A stretch of 64,000 nucleotides of DNA from Bacillus sp. UNC438CL73TsuS30 (GCF_000482325.1 NZ_AXVA01000011.1:124001-188000); one strand, 5' to 3'; positions 15,695 through 27,200 are shown, counted from the first letter of the stretch. A program made the numbers and translations. The notes: generated by a model not told the origin, from the sequence alone.

Positions 15695-17890
15695 ATGTCA
15701 GAAACCTATCGCTACCGTGAGGAACGAAAACAAGCGGAAAGAGAAAAACAAAGAGAACAAAAAAAGAAAAAATCACCGAAAAAAGGTTCTCTATGGAAGA
15801 AAATTTTATTGGTTTGTCTTGTGCTAGGTGTCCTGTCCATTGGGGCAGGTGTCATTACGTTTGCTGCTATGGTTAAGGATGTTCCTTCATTGGATGCATC
15901 TAAACTTGTCGACCCGCTTTCAACGAAATTTTATGATCGAAACGGGAAGTTTCTTTATGAATACGGGAAGGAAAAGCGAACGAAAATCACCTATAATCAA
16001 GTTCCAAAACAGCTTGAACATGCCTTTATCGCCACAGAGGATTCGCATTTTTATGAACATCATGGAATCGACATTAAACGGACCGCGAAGGCAATCCTCT
16101 TAAATGTAACAGGAGACTTTGGTTCCCAAGGTGGAAGTACGATTACACAGCAAGTCATCAAAAGGTCATTTTTAACCCCAGAAAAAACAATAAAACGAAA
16201 GGTTCAGGAATGGTACCTGGCCTATAAATTGGAGCAAAAATATTCCAAACATGAGATTTTGATGATGTATTTTAATAATATTTATCTTGGCAACCGTTCC
16301 TACGGTGTTGCTGCGGCAGCAAAAAATTATTATGGAATCGACGCCAATGAATTAAATAAATTGACGCTTCCGGAAGCTGCGATGATTGCCGGTCTTCCGC
16401 AGAGCCCAAATAATTATGACCCGACAAAATCAATAAACAAAAAGGCTGCGACGAACCGTCGAAATCTGGTTCTAGCTTCCATGCACAAACAGGGTTATAT
16501 TTCGAAGCAACAGATGCAGGATGCTATGAAGGTTCCCGTAACTAAGGGATTGGTGAAGAAAAAAAATGAAGGGATGCCATATGAAGCATTTCTTGATGCA
16601 GCTGTAAAAGAAGTGGAAGGAAAGCTTAAGGGTATTGATATTGGTACCGATGGTTTATCTATATATATGACCCTTGACCAAAATGCGCAGAAATATGCAG
16701 ACAAAATGATGGACAGCAACGAAATTGTCGGCTATCCGAATGATCGATTCCAAGGAGCTTTTGTATTTTTAGATTCAAAAACAGGTGAAGTTCGAGCCAT
16801 TGGAAGTGGTCGTAACGATTATAAGGCCGGATTCCGCGGCCACAATTTTGCAATTGATCTTGTCCGCCAACCAGGCTCTACTTTTAAGCCAATATTAGAT
16901 TATGGTCCTGCGATTGAATATTTGAATTGGTCGACACATCATATGTTAAATGACCAACCGACAACTTATTCCACCGGCCAACAGATCCAAAACTGGGATC
17001 GTCGCTACCATGGGATGCTTTCAATGCGGACAGCATTGGAATGGTCGTATAATATTCCTGCCCTGCTCACGCTCCGCGAGGTAGGTATGGACCGGGCAAA
17101 AAACTTTGCAGAAAAATTGGGAATTACCTTTGATCACGATCAAATTTATGAGTCTTATGCTATTGGCGGAAATACGGTTAGTCCATTAGAAATGGCGGGT
17201 GCCTACAGTGCGTTTGCTAATCAAGGGGTATATAATCAGCCGCATTTTGTGACAAAAGTGGTGTTCCCAAATGGTAAGGTGGTCAGCTTTAAACCAAAAC
17301 CAAAACAGGTTATGCATAATTATACGGCCTATATGATTACGGACATGCTTCGAGATGTTGTACATTCTGGGACAGGGAAGGCTGCCAATGTTCCTTGGCT
17401 GGATGTAGCCGGTAAAACAGGGACAACTAATTTTGATGCCCAGACAAGCTACCGTTATGGGTATCCACTTAATAATGTCGCAAAGGATAGTTGGTTTACA
17501 GGTTATACTCCACAATACACGATGTCTGTTTGGACGGGGTATGTGAAGAATGGCTCGGGTAACTATTTACCAGGAGATACAACACATATTGCGCAAATCA
17601 TGTTTAGTAAAATGATGCAGAAATTTGGCACGGACAGTACAACCTTCCAGCAGCCGAATGATGTGTATCAAATGGGAAATGATCTTTATATTCGCGGTGC
17701 AGCCGAAGTTCCACCCCCACCTAAGCCGGTGGTGGTTCAGCCAAAAAAGACCCAAAAGATCGTGGAAAAGCAACAAAAAGTTCAGGAAAAACAACAGAAA
17801 GCTGAAGAAAAGCAACAGAAAAAACCTCCTGGACAACAAAAAAACCAAGAGAAAAAGCATGAAGGACACGGAAAAAATAAAAACCATTAA
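15695..17890 (+). CDS. Class A (bifunctional) penicillin-binding protein
   Basis: A 731-aa enzyme that both polymerises glycan strands and cross-links peptides at the outer face of the membrane. Order: a basic cytoplasmic N-terminus (residues 1-32), one membrane anchor (about 35-60), a GT51 glycosyltransferase domain (about 85-260; catalytic EDSHFYEHHG, then GGSTITQQ), and a transpeptidase domain (about 330-640) with the SxxK motif STFK, the SxN motif SYN and the KTG motif KTGTTN. The tail after about residue 675 is low complexity, almost entirely Lys, Gln, Glu and Pro. The start has GGGAGAGAGAAAG upstream. It is closer in length to PbpF/PbpG than to PonA, but I would not name the orthologue. 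Confidence 0.92.
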   Translation: MSETYRYREERKQAEREKQREQKKKKSPKKGSLWKKILLVCLVLGVLSIGAGVITFAAMVKDVPSLDASKLVDPLSTKFYDRNGKFLYEYGKEKRTKITYNQVPKQLEHAFIATEDSHFYEHHGIDIKRTAKAILLNVTGDFGSQGGSTITQQVIKRSFLTPEKTIKRKVQEWYLAYKLEQKYSKHEILMMYFNNIYLGNRSYGVAAAAKNYYGIDANELNKLTLPEAAMIAGLPQSPNNYDPTKSINKKAATNRRNLVLASMHKQGYISKQQMQDAMKVPVTKGLVKKKNEGMPYEAFLDAAVKEVEGKLKGIDIGTDGLSIYMTLDQNAQKYADKMMDSNEIVGYPNDRFQGAFVFLDSKTGEVRAIGSGRNDYKAGFRGHNFAIDLVRQPGSTFKPILDYGPAIEYLNWSTHHMLNDQPTTYSTGQQIQNWDRRYHGMLSMRTALEWSYNIPALLTLREVGMDRAKNFAEKLGITFDHDQIYESYAIGGNTVSPLEMAGAYSAFANQGVYNQPHFVTKVVFPNGKVVSFKPKPKQVMHNYTAYMITDMLRDVVHSGTGKAANVPWLDVAGKTGTTNFDAQTSYRYGYPLNNVAKDSWFTGYTPQYTMSVWTGYVKNGSGNYLPGDTTHIAQIMFSKMMQKFGTDSTTFQQPNDVYQMGNDLYIRGAAEVPPPPKPVVVQPKKTQKIVEKQQKVQEKQQKAEEKQQKKPPGQQKNQEKKHEGHGKNKNH

Positions 17891-17896
17891 GTTCTG

Positions 17897-17938
17897 TAAA
17901 GACTGTCTGAATTCAGTTTCAGCAGTCTTTTTTTTTAC
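17897..17938 (+). terminator. Intrinsic terminator
   Basis: AAAGACTG and CAGTCTTT arms around a loop of about 18 bases, followed by a T run, just past the penicillin-binding protein stop. Confidence 0.75.
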
Positions 17939-18033
17939 TAAAACTGGAATAAAATGAAACAAAGTGAATAAACCAATTCTTCAAAGTTAACTCTATATAC
18001 TAACGGTCAAATTGACGGTATGAGGTGTTTTCA

Positions 18034-18345
18034 TTGCAAGATTGGTGGATTTATCAACATTTTATTAATACGCTGTGGTTTATCTTGTTCCTAATTTCCT
18101 TACCTACAGCACTGGGACTTTTCATCCTCTATTCCTATTTAAAAAATAATAAACAAAATGGTAGTCAGGAAAGTAATCAAAATAACCAGGACCAACAGCA
18201 AGATACTAGTCAAAATCAAAGTAAGCAGAGTAATCAAGAAAACCAAAACGATCAGCAAAAAGACAATCAAGAAAATCGAAACAATCAACAAGCAGACAAT
18301 CAAGGAAATCAAACAAGTGGAACGAAACAAGAACAACCAACTTGA
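18034..18345 (+). CDS. Membrane-anchored protein with Asn/Gln-rich tail
   Basis: 103 aa from TTG at 18034 (TGAGGTG seven bases upstream; an in-frame GTG at 18025 is the alternative). One N-terminal hydrophobic helix (about residues 10-35, NTLWFILFLISLPTALGLF) is followed by about 65 residues made almost only of Asn, Gln, Asp, Glu, Lys and Ser. The tail is presumably disordered. It follows the penicillin-binding protein gene after a terminator, so co-transcription is doubtful. Function unknown. Confidence 0.65.
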   Translation: MQDWWIYQHFINTLWFILFLISLPTALGLFILYSYLKNNKQNGSQESNQNNQDQQQDTSQNQSKQSNQENQNDQQKDNQENRNNQQADNQGNQTSGTKQEQPT

Positions 18346-18471
18346 CGAAAAACAAAAAATACTAGGTCTATTTACTTATTTCAATAAAAATTAGAGAGAA
18401 AGGCTTTTATAATCTAAAAACCTATGTTATTTTTTATAGGTAAGTTTTACATTGTATATTGTTTCCAATGC

Positions 18472-18570
18472 TCTACTAGGGGGGTCCGATAGCTCGGACT
18501 GAGAGAAGAATGCGTTAAATTCTTTGACCCTTCGAACCTGATCTGGATGATACCAGCGTAGGGAAGTAGT
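18472..18570 (+). ncRNA. TPP riboswitch (THI element)
   Basis: The leader of thiC carries the thiamine pyrophosphate aptamer. The GGACTGAGAG segment (pyrimidine-sensor side, 18494-18503), the ACCCTTCGAACCTGATCTGG block (18527-18546) and GATACCAGCGTAGGGAAG are the family's most conserved strings, in the right order and spacing. An extended stem and a rho-independent terminator at 18623-18650 follow, so ligand binding most likely stops transcription before thiC. Confidence 0.97.
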
Positions 18571-18622
18571 TATGAAGGCGTCCATTCATACAAACGCGCC
18601 GCTACTTTTTGACGATTTAATC

Positions 18623-18650
18623 AGGTTCTGTGTAAACAGAACCTTTTTTT
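18623..18650 (+). terminator. Riboswitch-controlled terminator
   Basis: AGGTTCTG / CAGAACCT with a six-base loop and a run of T residues, between the TPP aptamer and thiC. It is the probable expression platform. Confidence 0.85.
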
Positions 18651-18674
18651 ATTGTCATTCATTCTCCGTAATGA

Positions 18675-20664
<1,990 letters not shown>

Positions 20665-20684
20665 TACATTCCCCATAGTTCGAT

Positions 20685-20713
20685 ACAGCCGCCAAGTCAG
20701 GCGGCTGTTTTTT
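20685..20713 (+). terminator. Intrinsic terminator of the thiC operon
   Basis: ACAGCCGCC, six-base loop, GGCGGCTGT, then TTTTT. Confidence 0.9.
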
Positions 20714-20781
20714 ATAAAAATAACATTTTAATAGAGTAATAATTCAAAACTATCAAAACCTTCGAACTTCAATGAAACGTA

Positions 20782-20810
20782 TTGCTTTTTTTCGTGTATA
20801 AAATTACAAT
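20782..20810 (+). promoter_or_regulatory. Sigma-A-type promoter of the amino acid ABC transporter operon
   Basis: TTGCTT at 20782-20787, 17-base spacer, TACAAT at 20805-20810, about 60 bases upstream of the binding-protein gene. Confidence 0.6.
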
Positions 20811-20872
20811 AAACTACATAAAAACACTTTAGTTTGCTAAACAAATAAAGAATATTTATGGGGGAATACATC

Positions 20873-21703
20873 ATGAAGAAGGTCATCCAGATATTGATCA
20901 TCATGGCCGTAGCTATTATGGCAACCGCTTGTGGCGCACAGCCAAATCTGCCGGATGCAAAAACAAAAGAAAAAACACAAAAGGCTGAAAGTGGAAATAC
21001 ACTGGATACCATTAAAAAACAAGGCGTGATCACCATTGCGATGGATGATACATTCCCGCCAATGGAATATCGTAATGATAAAAATGAATTAGTAGGTTTT
21101 GACGTTGACCTAGCAAATGCCATTACGAAGGAACTCGGCGTGAAAGCTGAATTTAAACCAACCGCATGGGACGGCATTTTACCTGGGTTAGATGCGAAAC
21201 AATATGACGTCATTATGACTTCTATGAATATTACAGATGAACGAAAGCAAAAGGTTGATTTTGTAGAATACCTGAAACTAGGACAAGTCGTGGCTGTTAA
21301 AGCCGGAAACCCATTAAACATTCAATCAAAAGAAGACCTCTCTGGAAAAGTTGTCGGTGTGCAAATTGGCTCAACGAGCGAAACGGCAGCGAAACAGATT
21401 AAGGGAGTTAAAGAGTTAAAGACTTATAATGCTTATACTGATGTGTTTAATGACTTAGGTCTAGGGCGTCTTCAGGGAGTAATCGTTGCGGAAGCGGTCG
21501 GTCGTTATTATAAAGCAACAAAACCTGCAGCTTTTGATGTGGTAGGAAGCTCATTCCAAAAATTACCGATTGGAATCGCCGTTCGAAAAGGTGATGACAA
21601 ACTTGAAGAGGCATTAACAAAAGCCGTGCAAACTGTGAAAGATAATGGCACTTATGCGAAAATCAGCCAAAAATGGTTTGGAAAAGATCTTTCAAAAGAA
21701 TAG
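20873..21703 (+). CDS. Polar amino acid ABC transporter, substrate-binding lipoprotein
   Basis: A 276-aa family 3 solute-binding protein. I start it at ATG 20873, after GGGGGAA; an in-frame ATG 15 bases earlier overlaps that ribosome site. Signal peptide with lipobox ATAC and Cys near residue 20, a short linker, then the mature two-lobe domain (VITIAMDDTFPPMEYRN, LVGFDVDLANAI, MTSMNITDERKQKVDF). These are the hallmarks of receptors for cystine, arginine, glutamine and similar amino acids; the exact ligand is not readable. It leads an operon with the permease, the ATPase and an M20D amidohydrolase. Confidence 0.92.
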   Translation: MKKVIQILIIMAVAIMATACGAQPNLPDAKTKEKTQKAESGNTLDTIKKQGVITIAMDDTFPPMEYRNDKNELVGFDVDLANAITKELGVKAEFKPTAWDGILPGLDAKQYDVIMTSMNITDERKQKVDFVEYLKLGQVVAVKAGNPLNIQSKEDLSGKVVGVQIGSTSETAAKQIKGVKELKTYNAYTDVFNDLGLGRLQGVIVAEAVGRYYKATKPAAFDVVGSSFQKLPIGIAVRKGDDKLEEALTKAVQTVKDNGTYAKISQKWFGKDLSKE

Positions 21704-21766
21704 GGGAAGAGCGGATAAATCGGTTAGTAGATTTATCCGTCTTCTTTTTAAAAAGGAGTCGTAAAA

Positions 21767-22429
21767 ATGAAGGAATTTTTGTTATTCTCACTTACCTACC
21801 TCCCCTATTTATTACAAGGGGCGTTAGTGACCATCGAAATCGCGGCAATTGGAGTAGTTGCCGGAAGTTTAATTGGATTATTATTTGGTCTTGGACGCGT
21901 TTCAAAAGTGAAATTATTTTCACAGATTAGCAGATTTTATATATGGGTGATTCGCGGAACACCGCTTTTACTGCAATTATTTATGATTCATTTTGCTATT
22001 CCGTCTGTGATTCCAGCACTTACCATGCCGCCATTCGTCTCGGCCTGCATTGCCTTGTCGTTAAATGCGGCAGCTTATATTGCCGAAATTTCCAGGGGGG
22101 CCATTCAGTCCATCGATAAAGGCCAAATGGAAGCAGCGCGGTCACTTGGCTTAAGCTACGGACAAGCAATGAAACGGGTCGTTATTCCTCAAGCTTTTCG
22201 CCGGATGCTTCCGCCTTTGGGGAATGAATTTATCGCCCTTATCAAAGAATCGTCCCTTGTTTCCACAATTGCTTTATATGATTTACTTCGAACAGGCCAA
22301 CAAATTATCAGCAGTACGTACCGTTATATGGAAATCTTTATCTTAGTCGGGTTAATCTATTTATTACTTACCACGATCATGACATTTATCGTTGGAAAAG
22401 TAGAGAAAAAGGTAGGTGCATATGAATGA
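21767..22429 (+). CDS. Polar amino acid ABC transporter, permease
   Basis: A 220-aa His/Glu/Gln/Arg/opine-family permease with about five helices. The EAA loop that contacts the ATPase is [25 protein letters not shown], near residue 120-145. AAAAGGAG precedes the start by about eight bases. The stop overlaps the ATPase start (ATGA). Confidence 0.92.
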   Translation: MKEFLLFSLTYLPYLLQGALVTIEIAAIGVVAGSLIGLLFGLGRVSKVKLFSQISRFYIWVIRGTPLLLQLFMIHFAIPSVIPALTMPPFVSACIALSLNAAAYIAEISRGAIQSIDKGQMEAARSLGLSYGQAMKRVVIPQAFRRMLPPLGNEFIALIKESSLVSTIALYDLLRTGQQIISSTYRYMEIFILVGLIYLLLTTIMTFIVGKVEKKVGAYE

Positions 22430-23148
22430 TTTCCTGTAAAAATGTTGTAAAATCCTTTGGAGATTTGGAAGTTTTAAAAGGAGTTGATTTGGACGTTTCA
22501 CAGGGTGAAGTCGTCGTAATCATTGGACCGAGCGGATCAGGTAAAAGTACCTTTCTTCGTTGTATGAACCACTTAGAGACCATCAATAGTGGCAGTATTA
22601 CAGTAAATGGTAAAAGAGTAGAAAATAAAGAATCAGCTCTAAATAAATTGCGTCAGGAAATTGGCATGGTCTTTCAGCAATTTAACCTTTTTCCCCACAG
22701 GACCGTGATGGAAAATATTATCGAAGCACCGGTTCTTCTAAAAAAAATGTCAAAAGCGGAAGCCAAGAAAAAAGGGATGGAGCTTTTGAAGAAAGTAGGA
22801 TTAGAAGCAAAAGCCGATGAATATCCGAACCGTTTATCCGGTGGGCAAAAGCAGCGGGTAGCGATTGCCCGGGCGTTAGCTATGGAGCCGACCGTGATGC
22901 TTTTCGATGAACCAACCTCGGCTCTTGACCCGGAACTAGTTGGAGAAGTATTGGCTGTAATGAAACAACTGGCAAAGGATGGGATGACTATGGTCGTTGT
23001 GACACATGAAATGGGATTTGCAAAAGAAGTCGCAGACCGGGTCATCTTCATGGACGGCGGCTATATGATTGAACAAAATACTCCCGATGAGTTATTTGGT
23101 CATCCGCAGCATGAACGGACGAAAGAGTTTTTAGGGCATATCAAGTAG
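22426..23148 (+). CDS. Polar amino acid ABC transporter, ATP-binding protein
   Basis: 240 aa. Walker [10 protein letters not shown] (about residue 32), Q-loop FQQFNLFPH, signature LSGGQKQR (about 133), Walker [13 protein letters not shown] and the switch His in VVVTHEM. It couples ATP hydrolysis to import by the permease encoded just before it. Translation is coupled through the ATGA overlap. Confidence 0.95.
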   Translation: MISCKNVVKSFGDLEVLKGVDLDVSQGEVVVIIGPSGSGKSTFLRCMNHLETINSGSITVNGKRVENKESALNKLRQEIGMVFQQFNLFPHRTVMENIIEAPVLLKKMSKAEAKKKGMELLKKVGLEAKADEYPNRLSGGQKQRVAIARALAMEPTVMLFDEPTSALDPELVGEVLAVMKQLAKDGMTMVVVTHEMGFAKEVADRVIFMDGGYMIEQNTPDELFGHPQHERTKEFLGHIK

Positions 23149-23160
23149 GGAGAGATTATC

Positions 23161-24366
23161 ATGAAACAAGCTTCAAGTTTGGATTTAACCTCAGTGATTA
23201 ATGAAAAAGTAGATCAATTGTTTCCGAGATTAGTGGAAATGAGAAGACATCTTCACATGTATCCGGAACTTAGTAACCGAGAATTTAACACAACCAAACA
23301 AATCAATGACTGGTTAAACGAATTCGGGATTCAACAAATTCCGCTTAGCCTTCAAACAGGGACTGCAGCAGAGATTAATGGAAAAAAACATGGACCAACC
23401 ATTGCTATTCGTGCTGACATTGATGCCCTGCCGATTTTTGAAGAGGCCGACATACCGTTTCGTTCGAAAATTGATGGGATCAGTCATATGTGTGGGCATG
23501 ATGTTCACACGACGATTGCCCTTGGTGCAGGGATTATTTTACAAGAAATCAGCGATTTACTCCCAGGCAATGTCCGAATTCTTTTCCAGCCGGCTGAGGA
23601 GTCGGAGGGCGGCGCCGAGTCGATGATTCAGCAAGGGTTATTAAAAGAAGTAAAGTCAATCATCGGTCTTCACAATGTTCCCGAACTTCCAGTAGGAAAA
23701 ATCGGGGTTAAAGAAGGCTTTTTGATGGCCAGTGTGGATGATTTTACGATCACTATTAAAGGAAAAGGCGGGCATGCGGCACTTCCGGAAAAAACAATTG
23801 ATCCAATCGTCATCGGCAGTGCGGTAGTCAGTCAGCTGCAAACCATTGTCAGCCGCACGATTTCTGCAAAAGAATCGGCGGTGGTCACGATTGGCTCATT
23901 CCAAGCAGGCTCGACGAACAATGTTATCCCTGATAAGGCGATTCTTAAGGGAACAGTCAGGACATCCAATGAAGAAATCCGGAAGAAAATCTATGATGTT
24001 TTTACAAAGACGGTTACGAATACAGTGGCAGCCCTTGGTGGTGAGGTGGAAATTGATTATCAATTTTTACTTCCTGCTGTTTATAATGATGCAAGCGTTG
24101 CTGAAATTGTCCGGTCTGCCGCAGTGAAAGTTGTAGGAAGTAAGAATACAGTTATCGCTGAACCTACCATGGGTGGAGAGGATTTTTCTTTTTACCAAAA
24201 AGAAGTTCCCGGCTGCTACGTTTGGCTCGGATCCGGTAACGAAGAAAAAGGGATTCAATATGGCTGGCACCATCCGAAATTTATGGTAGATGAGGAAGCT
24301 ATTAAAATCGGTGTTCATTTGATGGTCCAATCTGCCTTGCTTTTATTAGAAAATTCTTCTATATAA
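23161..24366 (+). CDS. M20D-family amidohydrolase (hippurate/N-acyl amino acid hydrolase-like)
   Basis: A 401-aa metallo-amidohydrolase that probably removes acyl or aryl groups from N-acylated amino acids. Metal and catalytic motifs: RRHLHMYPELS near the start, IRADIDALPI, SHMCGHDVHT (metal Cys and His, about residue 105-115), QPAEESEGGA, and MGGEDFSFY near the C-terminus. It starts 12 bases after the ATPase gene with AGGGAGAG upstream and is the last gene of the operon before a strong hairpin. The pairing implies that the transporter brings in derivatised amino acids that are trimmed inside the cell; this is inference. Confidence 0.88.
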   Translation: MKQASSLDLTSVINEKVDQLFPRLVEMRRHLHMYPELSNREFNTTKQINDWLNEFGIQQIPLSLQTGTAAEINGKKHGPTIAIRADIDALPIFEEADIPFRSKIDGISHMCGHDVHTTIALGAGIILQEISDLLPGNVRILFQPAEESEGGAESMIQQGLLKEVKSIIGLHNVPELPVGKIGVKEGFLMASVDDFTITIKGKGGHAALPEKTIDPIVIGSAVVSQLQTIVSRTISAKESAVVTIGSFQAGSTNNVIPDKAILKGTVRTSNEEIRKKIYDVFTKTVTNTVAALGGEVEIDYQFLLPAVYNDASVAEIVRSAAVKVVGSKNTVIAEPTMGGEDFSFYQKEVPGCYVWLGSGNEEKGIQYGWHHPKFMVDEEAIKIGVHLMVQSALLLLENSSI

Positions 24367-24370
24367 TAAT

Positions 24371-24410
24371 GCCTGCCTGCTAGTAGTTTGTAGCAGGCAG
24401 AATTTTTATA
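24371..24410 (+). terminator. Intrinsic terminator
   Basis: CTGCCTGCTA, eight-base loop, TAGCAGGCAG, then AATTTTTAT, after the M20D gene. Confidence 0.85.
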
Positions 24411-24463
24411 TTCCTCTTGTATTTTTATTCCAGTTGGATTAGGTTAAATACGATGGAACTTCT

Positions 24464-25663
24464 TTGGCGGGAGCGATGAATGTGTTAGGACACAAACGGG
24501 CCTTTTTGTACTTAAGTATTTTTCTATTTTTCTTTCACTCTTCTTCGACGGTGATCTCAACTTTTCTACCAGTCTATTTTCAAGAAGAGCAGCTTACCGG
24601 GACTCAAATAGGGTGGCTAATGGCTGTTGGGCCGTTTTCTTCATTATTATCTCAGCCTTTTTGGGGATACATCAGCGACCGATATAAAACAATTAAAAAG
24701 ATTCTGCTGCTTTGTCTAGTAGGGGTAATCTCCTGCAGCATTATTCTGTTTCAAGTTAACTCCTTTTTGATGTTGCTATTCTTATGTGCTATCTTTTATT
24801 CGTTTCTCAGTCCGATCGGAGCATTCGGTGACAGCTTAGCATTGCATACCTCTCAAATCGTTGGCTCTTCTTTTGGAAGGATTCGCATGTGGGGTTCTGT
24901 TGGTTATGCGGTTACCTCATATCTAGGGGGCCAAATTCTTACTCGAATTGGACTTGAGCATTTACTCTACCCCTATCTTGCTTTTACGATCATCGCTTTT
25001 GTTTTTTGCTGGAAGGTCATGGATATTAATACACCATCCGCACCCATTAATCTTAAGGGAGCGGTCAGAAATATTTTCCGCCCAAATTTCTTATTTTTCT
25101 TACTCATCATTATGTTTGTTACGATTCCGCATCGGACGAATGATATTTTTTCAGGGATCTACATAAAAGAGCTTGGGGGTAATGAATCCCTGATCGGGTT
25201 ATCCTGGTTTGTAGCAGTTGCTTTTGAAGCGATTGTTTTTTTACTCAGTCCTTTATGGCTGCGGTTTTTTAACGAAATGACTTATATGGTCATTGCTTCG
25301 GGATTATATGGGGTAAGGTGGTTTTTATTTTCTCTTGCAGAAACTCCTTCGCAAATCATCTTGCTTCAGGCATTGCACGGAATCACCTTTGGGATTTTTT
25401 ATTTGTGCTCGTTTCAATATGTTTCAAACTTATTCCCGAACGAATTTAGAGCTACTGGGCAATTATTCTTTATTTCCGTGTTTTTTGGTCTGTCAGCAAT
25501 CATCGGTTCTTTAGGCGGAGGGATGATTCTTGATGTTTTTAATGGTCAAATGTTATATAAACTGTTGAGTTATTTGGCTTTTGCTGGATTTGCTGGATTA
25601 TTGGGATTCACTGCCTATTCGGGCAAAAAGTTAAGGCCAGGTAGTGAGATTTTACAAAAGTAA
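24464..25663 (+). CDS. MFS transporter
   Basis: About 399 aa with twelve hydrophobic segments. The cytoplasmic loop between helices 2 and 3 reads FWGYISDRYKTIKK, a major facilitator signature; the fold resembles the MFS_1-like (nucleoside/phenylpropionate permease) branch. The start is uncertain: TTG at 24464, ATG at 24476 and GTG at 24482 are in frame, and the GGCGGGAG at 24467-24474 best serves the GTG. It is followed 15 bases later by an M20C hydrolase, so it may import that enzyme's substrate. Substrate not readable. Confidence 0.82.
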   Translation: MAGAMNVLGHKRAFLYLSIFLFFFHSSSTVISTFLPVYFQEEQLTGTQIGWLMAVGPFSSLLSQPFWGYISDRYKTIKKILLLCLVGVISCSIILFQVNSFLMLLFLCAIFYSFLSPIGAFGDSLALHTSQIVGSSFGRIRMWGSVGYAVTSYLGGQILTRIGLEHLLYPYLAFTIIAFVFCWKVMDINTPSAPINLKGAVRNIFRPNFLFFLLIIMFVTIPHRTNDIFSGIYIKELGGNESLIGLSWFVAVAFEAIVFLLSPLWLRFFNEMTYMVIASGLYGVRWFLFSLAETPSQIILLQALHGITFGIFYLCSFQYVSNLFPNEFRATGQLFFISVFFGLSAIIGSLGGGMILDVFNGQMLYKLLSYLAFAGFAGLLGFTAYSGKKLRPGSEILQK

Positions 25664-25681
25664 GGAAAGGAATGGAAGTTG

Positions 25682-26962
25682 ATGAGCGAAGGAACAGGAC
25701 GAATGTTTCAAGCTGACCGTCTTTGGAATGATCTAATGACGCTTGGAAAAATTGGTGCGGGAAAAGATGACGGGGTTACTCGCACCTCCTTTGATTCAGA
25801 GGATATAAAGGCACGAAAATTTTTACTTCAACTTTTAAAAGATGCAGACTTAGATCCTTATATGGATGCAGCTGGTAATATTTTTGGGCAAATTCACGGA
25901 AAGAATCCTGATTTTCCAGCCATTCTGATTGGTTCGCATATTGATACAGTCCGTTCAGGCGGGCGCTTCGATGGCGCAATGGGTGTGTTAATAGGGGTTG
26001 AAGTGCTCAGGTCCTTAAAGGAAAAGGGGATTCAACCGGAGCGAACGGTGAAAGTTGTCTCGTTTACGGATGAAGAAGGAGCCCGATTCGATTATGCTTT
26101 TGTTGGAAGCACCGCCTTGTCGGGTACGGTCAGTTCTGATCAATTGCAAAAGGATTTAACGGCCACTTTTGATCAGGAGGGAATTTCTTATTTAGAAGCG
26201 ATGAAACGTGCTAGTATGGAAGGCGGATATTTTAGCATAATTAATCCTGAAGAGTTGGGGAAGGCTTGTGTCAGTAAAGATGAGCTAGCAGCCTATATTG
26301 AGGTACATATTGAACAAGGAAAAGTTTTAGAAAGTCGCGATTTAGCTGTCGGGGTGGTCAGCGGTATATCAGGCGGGCACTGGGCTGAGGTAACCATGAC
26401 AGGAGAGGCTGGTCATGCTGGGACAATCGGAATGTTGGAGCGAAAAGATGCGTTAACGGCAGTGGGTGAATGTTTGCTTGCTATTGAAAAAATTGCCCGT
26501 GATAGCGGTGGAAGTGTGGCAACTGTTGGGAAGGTAGCGGTCAAACCGGGAAGCGGAAACGTGATTCCTGGTCAGGTTGATTTTTCCTTAGATGTCCGAG
26601 ATATCTCCGATGAACGCCGCGAGTTAACTGTTAAAAAAATTTATGAGGCGATTCGAGAAATCTCTGCAGACCGAGGTGTGGACTGCGAAATAAGGCCGTT
26701 TCAATCGCTTGCATCGGTTATGAGTTCACCGTTGGTGGTTGAGGCTATTAAAGAAGCATTTACTGAGCTGGATTATCCGATTTGTGAGTTACCAAGCGGC
26801 GCTGCGCATGATGCCATGGTCATGGGAGGCATTACCGAAATTGGTATGATTTTCGTGAGAAGTAGAGGCGGTATCAGTCATCATCCGGATGAATGGAGTT
26901 CGTTAGAAGATGTCGCGTTAGGCTGTGAGGTTCTTTATCAAACAATCATGAAGCTGCTTTAG
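25682..26962 (+). CDS. M20C-family hydrolase (N-carbamoyl-L-amino acid hydrolase / allantoate amidohydrolase-like)
   Basis: A 426-aa zinc amidohydrolase. Motifs: IGSHIDTVRSGGRFDGAMGV (metal His and Asp, about residues 80-98), TDEEGARFDYAF (metal Glu), EVHIEQGKVLE, GEAGHAGT in the lid domain, and a C-terminal SRGGISHHPDE with the last metal His. Family members split carbamoyl amino acids or allantoate. AAAGGAATGG precedes the start; ATG at 25682 is preferred to the TTG one codon earlier. It lies directly after an MFS transporter, probably in one transcript. No allantoin genes are present nearby, so the carbamoyl amino acid role is somewhat more likely. Confidence 0.88.
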   Translation: MSEGTGRMFQADRLWNDLMTLGKIGAGKDDGVTRTSFDSEDIKARKFLLQLLKDADLDPYMDAAGNIFGQIHGKNPDFPAILIGSHIDTVRSGGRFDGAMGVLIGVEVLRSLKEKGIQPERTVKVVSFTDEEGARFDYAFVGSTALSGTVSSDQLQKDLTATFDQEGISYLEAMKRASMEGGYFSIINPEELGKACVSKDELAAYIEVHIEQGKVLESRDLAVGVVSGISGGHWAEVTMTGEAGHAGTIGMLERKDALTAVGECLLAIEKIARDSGGSVATVGKVAVKPGSGNVIPGQVDFSLDVRDISDERRELTVKKIYEAIREISADRGVDCEIRPFQSLASVMSSPLVVEAIKEAFTELDYPICELPSGAAHDAMVMGGITEIGMIFVRSRGGISHHPDEWSSLEDVALGCEVLYQTIMKLL

Positions 26963-27030
26963 TGGGTTGAATATACAAGACCTCTGTTGCAAAAAATAAA
27001 CTGAAGTTTTTGCAGTAGGAGGTGGAGCAT

Positions 27031-27189
27031 TTGGAAAAAAATCAACCAAATCAGGATTTAATCTCAAATAAAAGAGGGAATGAAGAAGAATTGGTTATCA
27101 GTTCGACTGGGTACGGATTAGAATCTGTATCGAAAGAGGAAGCATCAAAGGAATCAAATCGTACAGACTCATCCTGTGGCGGATTGTAA
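27031..27189 (+). CDS. Small acidic peptide ending SSCGGL
   Basis: 52 aa from TTG at 27031, behind a strong GGAGGTGGAG. The product is polar and acidic, has no membrane segment, and has a single Cys in the last five residues (SSCGGL). I do not recognise the family. It is followed 11 bases later by a good terminator, so it is the end of a transcription unit or a separate short one. A terminal Cys-Gly-Gly invites thought of a modified or processed peptide, but there are no maturation genes nearby. Confidence 0.6.
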   Translation: MEKNQPNQDLISNKRGNEEELVISSTGYGLESVSKEEASKESNRTDSSCGGL

Positions 27190-27200
27190 GAATAATCAAA

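Noticed and set aside
17567-17962. 131-aa minus-strand frame with many Leu and Phe
   Set aside because: It is the complement of the Lys/Gln-rich tail of the penicillin-binding protein, which mimics a membrane protein.
18139-18336. 65-aa hydrophobic minus-strand frame
   Set aside because: Complement of an Asn/Gln-rich tail; such low-complexity sequence reads as Ile/Leu/Val in reverse.
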